Positions 55,801 through 63,156 of a stretch of DNA of 64,000 bases are shown piece after piece. Where the stretch lies: positions 23,482 through 87,481 of the forward strand of contig JAYRFV010000184.1 in assembly GCA_041908165.1 (NCBI GenBank). Direction: 5' to 3'. A model generated the notes under the pieces. The model was not told the origin of the DNA and did no database searches. It saw nothing but the letters and a program-made list of their open reading frames with translations. A program made the position numbers and the translations under genes. Position 1 is the first letter of the stretch; each line of letters starts with the position of its first letter. The DNA comes from JACQZU01 sp041908165 (GTDB lineage Bacteria; Acidobacteriota; Holophagae; Holophagales; Holophagaceae).

Positions 55801-56120
55801 CGGATCCAGCCGGACAGGCGGTAGAGCTGGCCCACCGCCAGCCGCAAGGGTTCGGAGCGCACGGTCGCCTCGGTGCCCTCGGCGGCCGCCTCGAGGCGCA
55901 GGCTGTATTGGCCTGATCCAGGCCGCTCGCCGTCCCGGTGCACCTGCGCGCCGCCCCCGGTCCTGGAAAGCCGCCAGTGGCTCAGGCCGTCCTCGAAGCC
56001 CGGATTGACGATCGGCACCTGGGAGCCAGGCACCTGGGAGCCAGGCACCTGGGCGGCGAGGGCCGTGGCCAGGAGCAGCGCCGCGGCGGCGGGACGGAGC
56101 AGGCGGTGGAGACCGGCCAT
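52896..56120 (-). CDS. Exported C45-type N-terminal-nucleophile hydrolase, phospholipase B-like, with extra domains
   Basis: 1074 residues. Signal peptide about 1-23, a QVPGSQVPGSQVP repeat, and a CBM4/9-like sandwich (about 35-185: NPGFEDGLSHWRLS). The C45 / phospholipase B-like domain follows (about 210-640) with probable nucleophile Cys352 in GDHCSSFVATGTATRDG, which would be exposed by self-cleavage. About 690-850 resembles the helical end of M1 aminopeptidases (WFVSGSAAYWQLL) but lacks an HExxH site; a beta-rich domain ends the protein. Members cleave amide bonds such as acyl-peptides. The substrate is unknown. Confidence 0.82.
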   Translation of the reverse strand: MAGLHRLLRPAAAALLLATALAAQVPGSQVPGSQVPIVNPGFEDGLSHWRLSRTGGGAQVHRDGERPGSGQYSLRLEAAAEGTEATVRSEPLRLAVGQLYRLSGWIRAEGVKVDREARYPTALGACLSMESFPFTNASPQVAGSSARRVEVLFLAASSQDRVQLHLGRNGRAWGRAWFDDLKLEKVEDIGAFIPLETVRWSGPGAAGPGYRYDMGGWIFVHIEGEPYPRGRQYGELVSAEIVQYMTKVGHQKHAADPAKGWAQVRLLTDALFLRKYDPEYLEEMKGIADGANKAGAKFKGRELDLLDIAALNSIVDADYVEAALQVTPTAITGKQFESGEEEAERAGKGDHCSSFVATGTATRDGRFVMGQMFMWNGYTGVHWDVMVDVVPAKGHRLVYQTFPGGLHSGSDWYLNGAGLVIGETTVAQTPFNPEGTPQSNRIRKAAQYASSIDEAVRILADQNNGLYTNDWTMADAKSGEGACLLLGTKKLKLWRTGAAGRPADTPGGLKDFIWANNNARDPEVRTEFGPNPENAPLDLAFGTWNRDIAFWESYKALGKGGFDIASAARLMGSSPINRPHACDAKLTTGEMAEKLAFMAHYGKTTQREKWVGGRFIADLPGATPHLTLGYTTFSPVWITDKLKAAKAAWKPDPAAKPDPKPEPGKDASAWTYPRRLLWGGTVKPAADGDSWFVSGSAAYWQLLRRLPEDPGKAQELLRDALNDAATRHAYFVHKEGAKAPKDTVETYDRYGSYQLPRIRGLFALHQLRLHLGNARFAQAMKTAHGRHDGKPASTAQILAALSEGAGRDVAPLIQPWIARADLPRPVLTAQVAPAGEGFEVQVDVTQDFPWPFVAFAELRTAKGARLERIAATGARTSLTFRCDAKPLALVFNAGGDLALAKDNPFTPSNILDDWSRAVLAWGSLRTPEVQRSLALHWREVLAEATTEVLLPARPDAEYSDRDLGEHDLVLLGAAADNALVARLQAEGRLPVTFGPGWFRWKGTLHARPDEGLALAFPNPWNPKRTVYLLAANSALQLYHMTRSAPRGWQAWARFKGSEIAAKGYHAAKDATLRF
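56014..56056. repeat. 15-bp tandem repeat in the signal-peptide cleavage region of the C45 gene
   Basis: GGCACCTGGGAGCCA at 56014-56028 and 56029-56043, then a partial third copy. Codes for the repeated PGSQV residues just after the signal peptide. Slippage here changes the protein by 5 residues at a time. Confidence 0.9.
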
Positions 56121-56235
56121 GGAAGCACCTCAGCAGCCATTGAACCAGGGTCGCGGCAGCCATGCCTCATGATTCGAGGGCAGGCTTTCTCCAGGCGCCG
56201 CCCCCTGTTCTGATGGAGCCACCGGGGAGGGGCCC

Positions 56236-56598
56236 ATGGCCGCGGCGCGCAGCGAGGAACTGAAGATCCGGATCCTGCTGGGCGACCTGATCGCCTTCGG
56301 ACCGGGCAAGGCCGACCTGCTGGAGGCGATCCAGGCCACCGGGTCGATCTCCGCGGCGGGCCGGGCGCTGGGCATGGGTTACCGCCGCGCCTGGGCGCTG
56401 GTGGACACCATGAACCGCTGCTTCCGCCAGCCGCTGGTGGAGGCCGCCCCGGGGGGCGCCCGCGGCGGCGGCGCGCAGGTCACCCCGCTGGGCCGGGAGG
56501 TGCTGGCGGCCTACCGGCGGCTGCTGCAGCACGCCCTGGAGGCGGCCCGGCCGGAACTCGACTGGCTTCGCGGCCAGGTCGTCAGGATCGAGGAGTGA
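56236..56598 (+). CDS. ModE-like molybdate regulator (DNA-binding domain only)
   Basis: 120 residues with a winged-helix fold as in the N-terminal part of ModE: FGPGKADLLEAIQATGSISAAGRALGMGYRRAWALVDTMNRCF, then a wing and a dimer helix. It lacks the two molbindin domains of E. coli ModE, so how it senses molybdate is unclear; other short ModE proteins exist. GGAGGGG upstream. Located directly ahead of modABC and likely its regulator. Confidence 0.88.
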   Translation: MAAARSEELKIRILLGDLIAFGPGKADLLEAIQATGSISAAGRALGMGYRRAWALVDTMNRCFRQPLVEAAPGGARGGGAQVTPLGREVLAAYRRLLQHALEAARPELDWLRGQVVRIEE

Positions 56599-56604
56599 CG
56601 GGGC

Positions 56605-56633
56605 TTTGCCAATCGCTATGATCCGACTACCAT
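56605..56633 (+). promoter_or_regulatory. modA: Candidate promoter of modABC
   Basis: TTTGCC (56605-56610) and TACCAT (56628-56633) with a 17-bp spacer, 40 bases ahead of the modA start. The match to consensus is partial (3/6 and 4/6). The overlap with the Mo-box supports it. Confidence 0.45.
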
Positions 56634-56637
56634 AACG
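56614..56637 (+). promoter_or_regulatory. Candidate ModE binding site (Mo-box)
   Basis: CGCTATG (56614-56620), 10 bases, then CATAACG (56631-56637): an inverted repeat with 6 of 7 positions matching, in the style of Mo-boxes (CGTTATNT..). It covers the promoter spacer and the -10, so binding would repress modABC. Confidence 0.65.
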
Positions 56638-56672
56638 AACGGCCGGCGGTCTACCGGTCCGGAGCGACCCCG

Positions 56673-57416
56673 ATGCGACCTTCCTGCCTGCTGGCGGCCC
56701 TTCTGGCCCTGACCGCGACCCTGGGCGCCGACGACCTCCAGGTCGCGGTGGCCGCCAACTTCACCGCCCCGGCCCGGCAGATCGCCGCGGCCTTCGAGCA
56801 GTCCACCGGCCACCGTGTCCAGCTGTCCTTCGGCGCCACCGGCAGATTCTACGCCCAGATCAAGAACGGCGCCCCCTTCGAGGTGCTGCTCGCCGCCGAT
56901 GCCGAGACCCCCGCCCGCCTGGAGGCCGAGGGCGCCGCCGTCGCCGGCAGCCGCTTCACCTACGCGCTGGGCCGGCTGGCGCTGTGGTCCGCCAGCCCGG
57001 GCCTGGTCGATCCCAAGGGCGACGTGCTGCGGTCCGGCCGCTTCGCCCACCTCGCCCTCGCCAACCCGAAGCTGGCGCCCTACGGGGCCGCGGCGGTCGA
57101 GGCCCTCTCCGCCCTGCGGCTGCTCGAGGCGCTGCAGCCGAAGTTCGTGCAGGGCGAGAACATCGCCCAGGCCCACCAGTTCGTGGCCAGTGGCAATGCC
57201 GAGGTTGGCTTCGTCGCGCTCTCCCAGATCCATGCGGACGGCAAACTCGGGGCCGGCTCCGCCTGGATCGTTCCGGAATCCCTGCACCGGCCGATCCGCC
57301 AGGAGGCGGTGCTACTGCGGCCGGGCAAGGGCCGGCCCGCCGCCGAGGCCTGGCTCGCCTTCCTGAAGGGCCGGTCGGCCAAGGCGGTGGTCGCCGCCTT
57401 CGGCTACGGGGAATGA
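56673..57416 (+). CDS. modA: Molybdate-binding periplasmic protein
   Basis: 247 residues. Signal peptide about 1-18 (LAALLALTATLGA), then the ModA fold: DDLQVAVAANFTAPARQIAAAFEQSTGH, FSFGATGRFYAQI region with the binding serine/threonine (SFGATGRF), and later NPKLAPYG and QFVASGNAEVGFVALSQ. Captures molybdate for the ModB/ModC importer. Site GGAG 8 bases before the ATG. Confidence 0.95.
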   Translation: MRPSCLLAALLALTATLGADDLQVAVAANFTAPARQIAAAFEQSTGHRVQLSFGATGRFYAQIKNGAPFEVLLAADAETPARLEAEGAAVAGSRFTYALGRLALWSASPGLVDPKGDVLRSGRFAHLALANPKLAPYGAAAVEALSALRLLEALQPKFVQGENIAQAHQFVASGNAEVGFVALSQIHADGKLGAGSAWIVPESLHRPIRQEAVLLRPGKGRPAAEAWLAFLKGRSAKAVVAAFGYGE

Positions 57417-57417
57417 G

Positions 57418-58080
57418 ATGCAGGCCGGTCTCGGCGCGGTCTGGCTCACGGTCCGCCTGGCCACCGTCACCACCGTCCTGCTGCTGCTGATCGGCACGCC
57501 GGTCGCCTGGTGGCTGGCGCGCACCGGCTCGCGCTGGAAGGCGGTGGTGGGGGCGGTGGTGGCGCTGCCGATCGTGCTGCCGCCGACGGTGCTGGGCTTC
57601 TACCTGCTGCTGCTGCTGGGGCCGGAGGGCCCGGTCGGGCGGTTCACGGCCTGGGCCGGCCTGGGGCTGCTGCCGTTCACCTTCGCCGGGCTGGTGGTGG
57701 CCTCGGTGCTGTACTCGATGCCGTTCGTGGTCCAGCCCCTGCAGAACGCCTTCGAGGCGGTGGGACACGGGCCGCTGGAGGCCGCCGCCACCCTGCGGGC
57801 GGGCCCGCTGGACGCGTTCTTCACGGTGGCGGTGCCGCTGGCCCGCCCGGGCTTTCTCACCGCGGTCATCCTCGGCTTCGCCCACACCGTCGGGGAGTTC
57901 GGCGTGGTGCTGATGATCGGCGGCAACATCCCGGGCCGGACCCGGGTGCTGTCGGTGCAGATCTACGACCACGTGGAGGCGCTCGAGTACGCCCAGGCCC
58001 ACGGGCTGTCGGCGGCGCTGCTGGCGTTCTCGTTCCTGGTCCTGCTGGCGCTCTACGCCTTCGGCCGCCGGCGGCCATGA
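57418..58080 (+). CDS. modB: Molybdate ABC transporter permease
   Basis: 220 residues, five to six helices, with the EAA-like coupling loop EAAATLRAGPLDAFFTVAVPLARPGFLTA. Starts one base after the modA stop. Overlaps modC by four bases. Confidence 0.94.
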   Translation: MQAGLGAVWLTVRLATVTTVLLLLIGTPVAWWLARTGSRWKAVVGAVVALPIVLPPTVLGFYLLLLLGPEGPVGRFTAWAGLGLLPFTFAGLVVASVLYSMPFVVQPLQNAFEAVGHGPLEAAATLRAGPLDAFFTVAVPLARPGFLTAVILGFAHTVGEFGVVLMIGGNIPGRTRVLSVQIYDHVEALEYAQAHGLSAALLAFSFLVLLALYAFGRRRP

Positions 58081-59138
58081 GCCTCCGCGGCCGGCTCACC
58101 CTCGACCTGCCGGGCTTCCGCCTGGAGGCGGACCTGGACCTGCCCGGACGCGGGGTCACCGCGTTGTTCGGCCCCTCCGGCTGCGGCAAGACCACGCTGC
58201 TGCGCTGCCTCGCCGGCCTGGAGCGGCCGCAGGGCTGGCTGCGGGTGCAGGACGAGGCCTGGCAGGAGGAGGGCCGTTTCCTGCCGCCGCACCGCCGGCC
58301 GGTGGGCTACGTCTTCCAGGAGGCCGGACTGTTCCCGCACCTCGACGTGTGCGGCAACCTCCGCTATGGCCTTCGGCGGGTGGGCGGGGAGCCGGGCCGC
58401 CTCGCCGCCATGGTCGACCTGCTGGGCCTGGAGTCGCTGCTGGAACGCCGGCCCGACCGGCTTTCCGGGGGCGAGCGGCAGCGGGTCGCCATCGCCCGCG
58501 CCCTGCTCACCGCGCCGCGCCTGCTGCTGATGGACGAGCCGCTGGCCTCCCTCGATCACGCCCGCAAGCAGGAGATCCTGCCCTACCTCGAGCGGCTGCA
58601 CGCGGAGCTGGAGATCCCGGTGCTCTACGTCAGCCATGCCGCCGACGAGGTGGCCCGGCTCGCCGACCACCTGGTGCTGATGGAAGGCGGCCGCACCACC
58701 CGGCAGGGTCCGCTGTCCGACCTGCTCTCCCGGGTGGACCCGCCGGTGCGTCTGGGCGAAGAGGTCGGCGCGGTCTTCGAGGGCACCGTGGCCGAACGCG
58801 ATCCCCGCTGGCACCTGGCCCGCGTCGCCTTCGACGGCGGCGAGCTGTGGGTGCGCGACGGCGGTGCCGCCCTCGGCCAGCGGGTGCGGGTGCGGATCCT
58901 CGCCCGCGACGTCTCGGTGGCCTCGAGCCACCACGAGGACGCCAGCTTCCTCAACGCGCTGCCGGCCCGGGTGACCGCCTGCGCCGACGAGGAGGACCCG
59001 GCCCTGGCCCTGGTACAGCTGCGCATGGGCGGCACGCCCCTGCTGGCCCGCCTCACCCGCCGCTCGATCGACCGCCTCGGCCTCGTGCCCGGGCTGCAGG
59101 TCTGGGCTCAGATCAAGGCCGTGGCCCTGGTCGACTGA
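58077..59138 (+). CDS. modC: Molybdate ABC transporter ATP-binding protein
   Basis: 353 residues from the ATG inside modB's stop (ATGA). Walker A GPSGCGKTTLL, signature LSGGERQRVAIARAL, Walker B LLLMDEPLASLD, switch His in VSHAADE. The C-terminal about 110 residues hold the regulatory TOBE/molbindin-like domain (RVRILARDVSVASSHHEDASFLNALPARV). Completes the modABC importer. Confidence 0.95.
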   Translation: MSLRGRLTLDLPGFRLEADLDLPGRGVTALFGPSGCGKTTLLRCLAGLERPQGWLRVQDEAWQEEGRFLPPHRRPVGYVFQEAGLFPHLDVCGNLRYGLRRVGGEPGRLAAMVDLLGLESLLERRPDRLSGGERQRVAIARALLTAPRLLLMDEPLASLDHARKQEILPYLERLHAELEIPVLYVSHAADEVARLADHLVLMEGGRTTRQGPLSDLLSRVDPPVRLGEEVGAVFEGTVAERDPRWHLARVAFDGGELWVRDGGAALGQRVRVRILARDVSVASSHHEDASFLNALPARVTACADEEDPALALVQLRMGGTPLLARLTRRSIDRLGLVPGLQVWAQIKAVALVD

Positions 59139-59161
59139 CCCGGCCGCGGCGGTGCAGGGGT

Positions 59162-59195
59162 GGTCCGCCACCGCGGTGTGCCGCTGCGGCGGACC
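59162..59195. terminator. Hairpin between convergent modC and the next gene
   Basis: GGTCCGCC (59162-59169) and GGCGGACC (59188-59195) form a perfect 8-bp stem with an 18-base loop. No T-run. The location between two converging genes fits a bidirectional terminator. Confidence 0.4.
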
Positions 59196-59222
59196 GGCGC
59201 AGCGCGGAACCCCCTGACCGAA

Positions 59223-59741
59223 TCAGATGGATTTGGCGTTCGGCGGCAGCGGCAGGCCCACCACGCCGGCCGCCTTGGTGTTCACGAACACCACCCCGCC
59301 GGTGCCCGGGCCCACGCCGATCAGGGCGCCCTGGCGGACGCCGCCCTCGGTGGTCGCCACGGTCGGGATCCTGCTGGCCGCCAGCTTCTTGATCAGGTAC
59401 TCGGCCTCCTTCAGGCCGTCCCCCGCCACCGGATCTGAGGGCACCAGCACCACCACCTCGGCCTTGGCTGCGGTGATCAGGTTGATCGCCTTGCCGAGGT
59501 CGCCGGGGCTGCGGACGGCGTAGACCTTCACCTTCAGTGCCGCCCCCGCAACCTTGCGCATGTCGTCCACGAAGGGCTGGCTGGCGGCAGGATCGCACAC
59601 CAGGGCCACGTCCTTGCGATCGGGCCAGGTCTTCTTCATCACCGCCACGATCTGGTCGAATTCCTCCGCGGCCAGCGGGGGCGCCAGCAGGAACGCGAAT
59701 GCAGCGAGGACAGGCCACCGGGAGGCGGAAAGGACGCGCAT
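59223..59741 (-). CDS. Secreted protein resembling ABC-type substrate-binding (ABC_sub_bind) proteins
   Basis: 172 residues. Signal peptide about 1-24. The rest looks like one lobe of a periplasmic binding fold: WPDRKDVALVCDPAASQPFVDDMRKVAG, LGKAINLITAAKAEVVVLVPSDP, VATTEGGVRQGALIGVGPGTGG. Proteins of the ABC_sub_bind family show a similar order but are about 300 residues long, so this one is short, perhaps a single lobe. No permease nearby. Confidence 0.7.
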   Translation of the reverse strand: MRVLSASRWPVLAAFAFLLAPPLAAEEFDQIVAVMKKTWPDRKDVALVCDPAASQPFVDDMRKVAGAALKVKVYAVRSPGDLGKAINLITAAKAEVVVLVPSDPVAGDGLKEAEYLIKKLAASRIPTVATTEGGVRQGALIGVGPGTGGVVFVNTKAAGVVGLPLPPNAKSI

Positions 59742-59838
59742 GGGGGATCTCCAGGAACGATCTGAAAACCCTAGCGTGAAAACCTCCAGAGGGGGATACG
59801 TCCCAGGGAGGCGGCCCGGTCTTCGGGGTCAGGGGGTC

Positions 59839-60359
59839 CGCCATCCGTGACGTCGATCCCCGCGGGACAATGAAGCGAGGCCCCCTTGCGGGGGCCTGCG
59901 GGAGGGTGGGGTTCCCCGGGATCGGCGCTCTGCACTCATCCCCCGCACGACGGGCTGGCCCCGCGAATCCCCTGCGGGGACCGCCTCGCACGCCGTGCAT
60001 GCTCGGCTTCCGCTACCGGGCCGCCATTCGTGACTTCGATTCCCCGTGGGACAAAAAAGCGAGGCCCCCATGCGGGGGCCTGCGGGAGGGCGGGGTTCCC
60101 CTGCATGGGCGTCCTCCACCCATCGCCCGCACGACTGGCTGCGCACGGGCCTCCTGCTCCGCAGGACCGCTCGGGACGCGGTGCGTCCCTCGCTGGCCCA
60201 CCATTCGTCAGGAGCGGCGAATAGGACCGGTGGCGCAGCCCACGGCCCGTAGGGTGAGGGCACAGGACGTGCCCGAATCAGCCTGCGCGCCATTCGTGAC
60301 TTCGATTCCCCGTGGGACAAAAAAGCGAGGCCCCCTTGCGGGGGCCTGCCATCTGGTAG
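59839..60359. repeat. Degenerate tandem repeat array with tRNA-type terminator hairpins
   Basis: A unit of about 180 bp starts with CCATTCGTGACTTCGATTCC, continues with CCGTGGGAC, an A-run and the hairpin AGGCCCCC..GGGGGCCT. Copies start at 59839 (diverged), 60021 and 60288 (shortened); a further fragment CCATTCGTC lies at 60200. The two longer copies also share GCACGACxGGCT further on. No gene is likely here: small frames in this area are repeat-derived. The units contain the 18 bases TTCGATTCCCCGTGGGAC, which also occur, inverted, in the adjacent tRNA fragment. Confidence 0.85.
60319..60347 (-). terminator. Intrinsic terminator of the former tRNA gene
   Basis: On the minus strand AGGCCCCC, loop GCAA, GGGGGCCT, then CGCTTTTTTG: a textbook intrinsic terminator 6 bases after the CCA end of the tRNA fragment. 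Two similar hairpins are repeated at 59878-59897 and 60062-60081. Confidence 0.85.
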
Positions 60360-60390
60360 TCCCACGGGGAATCGAACCCCGGTTTGCGCT
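60354..60390 (-). other. 3' fragment of a tRNA gene, probable attachment site of an integrative element
   Basis: On the minus strand the sequence reads as a T-arm (CGGGG TTCGATT CCCCG at 60381-60365), acceptor half TGGGACT, discriminator A and CCA (60356-60354). Upstream there is no anticodon arm or D-arm, so only the 3' part of a tRNA is present. The tyrosine recombinase gene starts 150 bp to the right. The simplest reading is an element that entered the 3' end of a tRNA, leaving this duplicate here and a whole tRNA at its far end beyond 64 kb. The tRNA type cannot be read. Confidence 0.75.
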
Positions 60391-60504
60391 GTGAGAGGGC
60401 ACAAAATTGTGTTATGGTGGGCCATGTTGTGTTTGTATGAACCTTGAAATATCAATATTTATATCATGACAACCCAAGGCGACCCACCTTGTCCTGGGAC
60501 CACA

Positions 60505-60526
60505 TTTGCCGTACGTTTGCCGTACG
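60505..60526 (+). repeat. Direct repeat ahead of the integrase gene
   Basis: TTTGCCGTACG twice in tandem (60505-60515, 60516-60526), about 15 bases before the chosen GTG. It may bind a regulator or the recombinase itself. The upstream 60395-60470 is AT-rich and likely holds the promoter (TTGTGT and TATCAA, 17 bp apart, is one option). Confidence 0.6.
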
Positions 60527-60541
60527 GAAGTGAGGTTCCTG

Positions 60542-61891
60542 GTGGCGAGGACGAAACGAAGCAGCAAGCTCGACACCCGTTCGGCCCGACAGCGATTGAA
60601 ACCCCGACGGGAGCCTTATTGGGTCGTTCTCGAACCCGGCAGGGCCCTCGGCTACCGCCGCACTGTGCGAGGCGGCAGCTGGATCGCGAAGTATCGAGAC
60701 CCCGGGATGTCAATGCGCCGCCAGAACCGGGCCCTTGGCCCAGCGGACGACCACGCCGACGCCGATGGCATGCACGTGCTCAGCTACGCGCAGGCCCAGG
60801 CCAAGGCTCGGGTCTGGTTCGCGGAAGTCCAGCGACTGGAATCCGGTGAACCTCTCCGTTCCGGACCGTTCAAGGTGGCCGATGCACTTCGCGGCTACTT
60901 CGAGCACCGCGAGGGCGCTGGGAAGAAGAACGTGCCCCAGGACCGCCGCCGTGCCAGCCTGCACATCGAGGCGTCCCTTGGCGGCATCGAGGTTGCAAAG
61001 CTCACTCGGATGCGACTTGAATCCTGGCGGGATGCTCTTGCTCAGGCTCCGGTCAAAGTTAAGGGTGGCCTCGGACGGGGGCCCAAAGATGGGGCAGCGG
61101 CCCTGACCCGAGAGGAGAAGCGGGCCCGAAGGGCCTCGGCCAACCGGGTGCTGGCGATCCTGAAGGCCGCGCTGACCTGGGCCCACGACCGCGGGCTCTA
61201 CCAGGGCCCGGATGATGCCTGGAGGACGGTGAAGCCGTTCCGTGGTGTCGAGGAGGCCCGTCAGGAATACCTCAGACCCGAAGAGCAGGTCCGTCTGCTG
61301 AATTCAATCCGGGAGCCCGACTTCAAGCAGCTCGTGGCGGGGGCCCTGTTCACCGGGGCCCGTTATGGCGAACTGACACGGATGCAGGTTGGCGACTTCG
61401 ACCCGAACCCGGATGGAGTCGCCACGGTCCTGGTCCGTGAGGGCAAGGACGGGAAGTTCCGAAGGTGCATCCTGACCCCAGAGGGCCGGGGCTACTTCGA
61501 AGGTCTGACCGCCGGCCGGTCAAAAAACGAACCGATCTTCATGAAAACCGCGGACCCGCGTCTACTCGCGGTGAAAGCGGGGGAACTTTCACGCCTCCCC
61601 TGGGGGCCAATGGACCAGGGTCGGCGCATGGAGCGCGCCTGTGACGCTGCCGGCCTGCCGCGGATGGGGTTCCACCAACTCCGCCACAGCTACGCGTCGG
61701 CCCTGGTCGTTGCGAACATGCCACTGGCCATGGTCGCCAAGCTCACGGGACACGCCGACACGCGAATGCTGGAGCGGCACTACGCCCACCTGGCGTCGTC
61801 GGACCTTTCTCGTGCTCTGGAGGCGCTGGCGCCGAAGCTCGGGGTGGGCACGCCGAATGTCGCTAGGCTTGAAATTTCAAAGAGGGCCTAG
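60542..61891 (+). CDS. Tyrosine-type site-specific recombinase (integrase)
   Basis: 449 residues from a GTG with GAGG 7 bases upstream; a TTG at 60506 is also in frame but lies in the direct repeat. An N-terminal arm/SAM-like part (to about 240) is followed by the catalytic domain with Arg274 (TGARYGELTRM), Lys in the KDGKFRR hairpin, His378 and Arg381 (HQLRHSYAS), His404 (LTGHADT) and nucleophile Tyr414 (RHYAHL). All residues are present, so it is probably active. It lies next to the tRNA fragment and points into the element. Confidence 0.94.
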   Translation: MARTKRSSKLDTRSARQRLKPRREPYWVVLEPGRALGYRRTVRGGSWIAKYRDPGMSMRRQNRALGPADDHADADGMHVLSYAQAQAKARVWFAEVQRLESGEPLRSGPFKVADALRGYFEHREGAGKKNVPQDRRRASLHIEASLGGIEVAKLTRMRLESWRDALAQAPVKVKGGLGRGPKDGAAALTREEKRARRASANRVLAILKAALTWAHDRGLYQGPDDAWRTVKPFRGVEEARQEYLRPEEQVRLLNSIREPDFKQLVAGALFTGARYGELTRMQVGDFDPNPDGVATVLVREGKDGKFRRCILTPEGRGYFEGLTAGRSKNEPIFMKTADPRLLAVKAGELSRLPWGPMDQGRRMERACDAAGLPRMGFHQLRHSYASALVVANMPLAMVAKLTGHADTRMLERHYAHLASSDLSRALEALAPKLGVGTPNVARLEISKRA

Positions 61892-61983
61892 AACACACTT
61901 TTAGCAGTGGGCCACGGGAAGGACTTGGAGGTTTCCCACCCTTCATCTTGTGTGAAGCGTTCGCCTGATCCTTCTACGACTAT

Positions 61984-62034
61984 GCCGCCCACTCCGCCGC
62001 GATTGTTTCTGCCTGTTCCAGCACCGTGGCCGTG
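61984..62034 (-). repeat. Copy of the hsdR 3' end left of the hydrolase gene
   Basis: 51 bases identical at 50 positions to 63161-63211. On the minus strand it encodes TVLEQAETIAAEWAA and stops with TAG, just as hsdR ends (with TGA). The 264-bp gap 61892-62155 holds this copy and no gene that I can support. Confidence 0.9.
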
Positions 62035-62155
62035 TCCTACGTGTCTTGTGGTAAGCCGCGGCGGAGGGAGGTGCCAGGGCCTCTGGCAATGCAGTCATCG
62101 CAATTCATAGCTCTCTGATGGCAGAACTGTGATGTGTGATCATTTGGGGCTGCGG

Positions 62156-63121
62156 CTAGTCCCTTCTTTCTTCTGAGTCGTCATCTCTTCTCCCCCAACC
62201 ACTCAGAAGATTTCTCAAAATTGAGTTGTAGTCCTGATGACCAATTTTTTTCCCCATAAATATTGAGACATCAACTGAGTAAAAATCGTGTTTGTAATGA
62301 TTGGGGATTCCGGCAAATCCAAGTGCTGGTTCTCGTGTCGCCTCCGCCGCTCGAAACAACCAGTTCAATACTCCATCATTGGTCGATGCGTATACATGCG
62401 GGGCTGTTGCTGAGGCGGGGGCAACAATTTTTAGGTCTATTCCAGTGGCCTCAAGTGCCGGGGCTAGGGCGATTATTCCAAGGAAGGTTCCAGTGGGCGC
62501 CTTTTCTGCACCGCGTAGAGCGATTCTTCCGCCGAGCGAATGACCAGCAAGAACGATCTCCCGTCCAAGCTGTGCAGGCCATTCGTTAGCGATTGCCCCT
62601 ATCCGATCTGCATCGTGTACTGCGTCTTTCCAAAGCTTCACAGCTTTCACCAGCGAAGGCCCGAAAGCCAGTGACAAAACGGAGGAAAATATTCCACCGA
62701 GTCCAAAGAGCGGAATAGTAAGAAATCTGAATGCAAGCCGTCCGCTGACCGCAGCCGCACCCATAACCCATGGATTAGTGCTTGTGGTCAGCAATCTTGT
62801 GAGATTTCCTGAAGGCCAATGGACACCAAAAGCAGCAAAATCCCATTCCCTGGCTAGGGCAATGCAAGGCGTTCGCCATTCCTCTAATGCTCTGGGAGAC
62901 TTCGGGCTGCATTCTGTTAGAAACCCTGGAGCAAAGACAAGCGCAGGGCGCTTCGGATTAGACGCTTCGCACCACGGTTGTAAAAACCCGTTTGGAAATC
63001 GTTCTGCGTCCCGCGGCGCGGCAGCACCTCCAACACCTACTACATGCGATCTTGCAATTGTCCCAGATAGTTCTTCTTCGATAGAGACTATCGGGAGTGT
63101 GTACATAACATCGAGCTCCAT
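62156..63121 (-). CDS. Alpha/beta hydrolase, DUF726-like, island cargo
   Basis: 321 residues. ALVFAPGFLTECS forms the first strand and oxyanion turn. Nucleophile in GHSLGG; Asp in ASTNDG and His in KIGHQDY are in the right order for a hydrolase triad. The middle (NPWVMGAAAVSGRLAFRFLTIPLFGLGGIFSSVLSLAFG) is hydrophobic, perhaps membrane-associated, as in DUF726 proteins. The base composition is clearly less GC-rich than its neighbours, with many A/T-ending codons. It lies between two copies of the hsdR tail, so it probably came in as cargo. A role in defence or toxicity is only a guess. Confidence 0.8.
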   Translation of the reverse strand: MELDVMYTLPIVSIEEELSGTIARSHVVGVGGAAAPRDAERFPNGFLQPWCEASNPKRPALVFAPGFLTECSPKSPRALEEWRTPCIALAREWDFAAFGVHWPSGNLTRLLTTSTNPWVMGAAAVSGRLAFRFLTIPLFGLGGIFSSVLSLAFGPSLVKAVKLWKDAVHDADRIGAIANEWPAQLGREIVLAGHSLGGRIALRGAEKAPTGTFLGIIALAPALEATGIDLKIVAPASATAPHVYASTNDGVLNWLFRAAEATREPALGFAGIPNHYKHDFYSVDVSIFMGKKIGHQDYNSILRNLLSGWGRRDDDSEERRD

Positions 63122-63156
63122 ATCAAATTTGGAAAACGCATTTCAATAATTTCGAG

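Noticed and set aside
59839..60359. CRISPR array or small coding genes in the repeat region
   Set aside because: Units are about 180 bp and diverged, with terminator hairpins; spacers and repeats do not follow CRISPR spacing.
60354..60425. A complete tRNA gene
   Set aside because: Only the T-arm, acceptor half and CCA are present; there is no anticodon or D-arm upstream on the minus strand.
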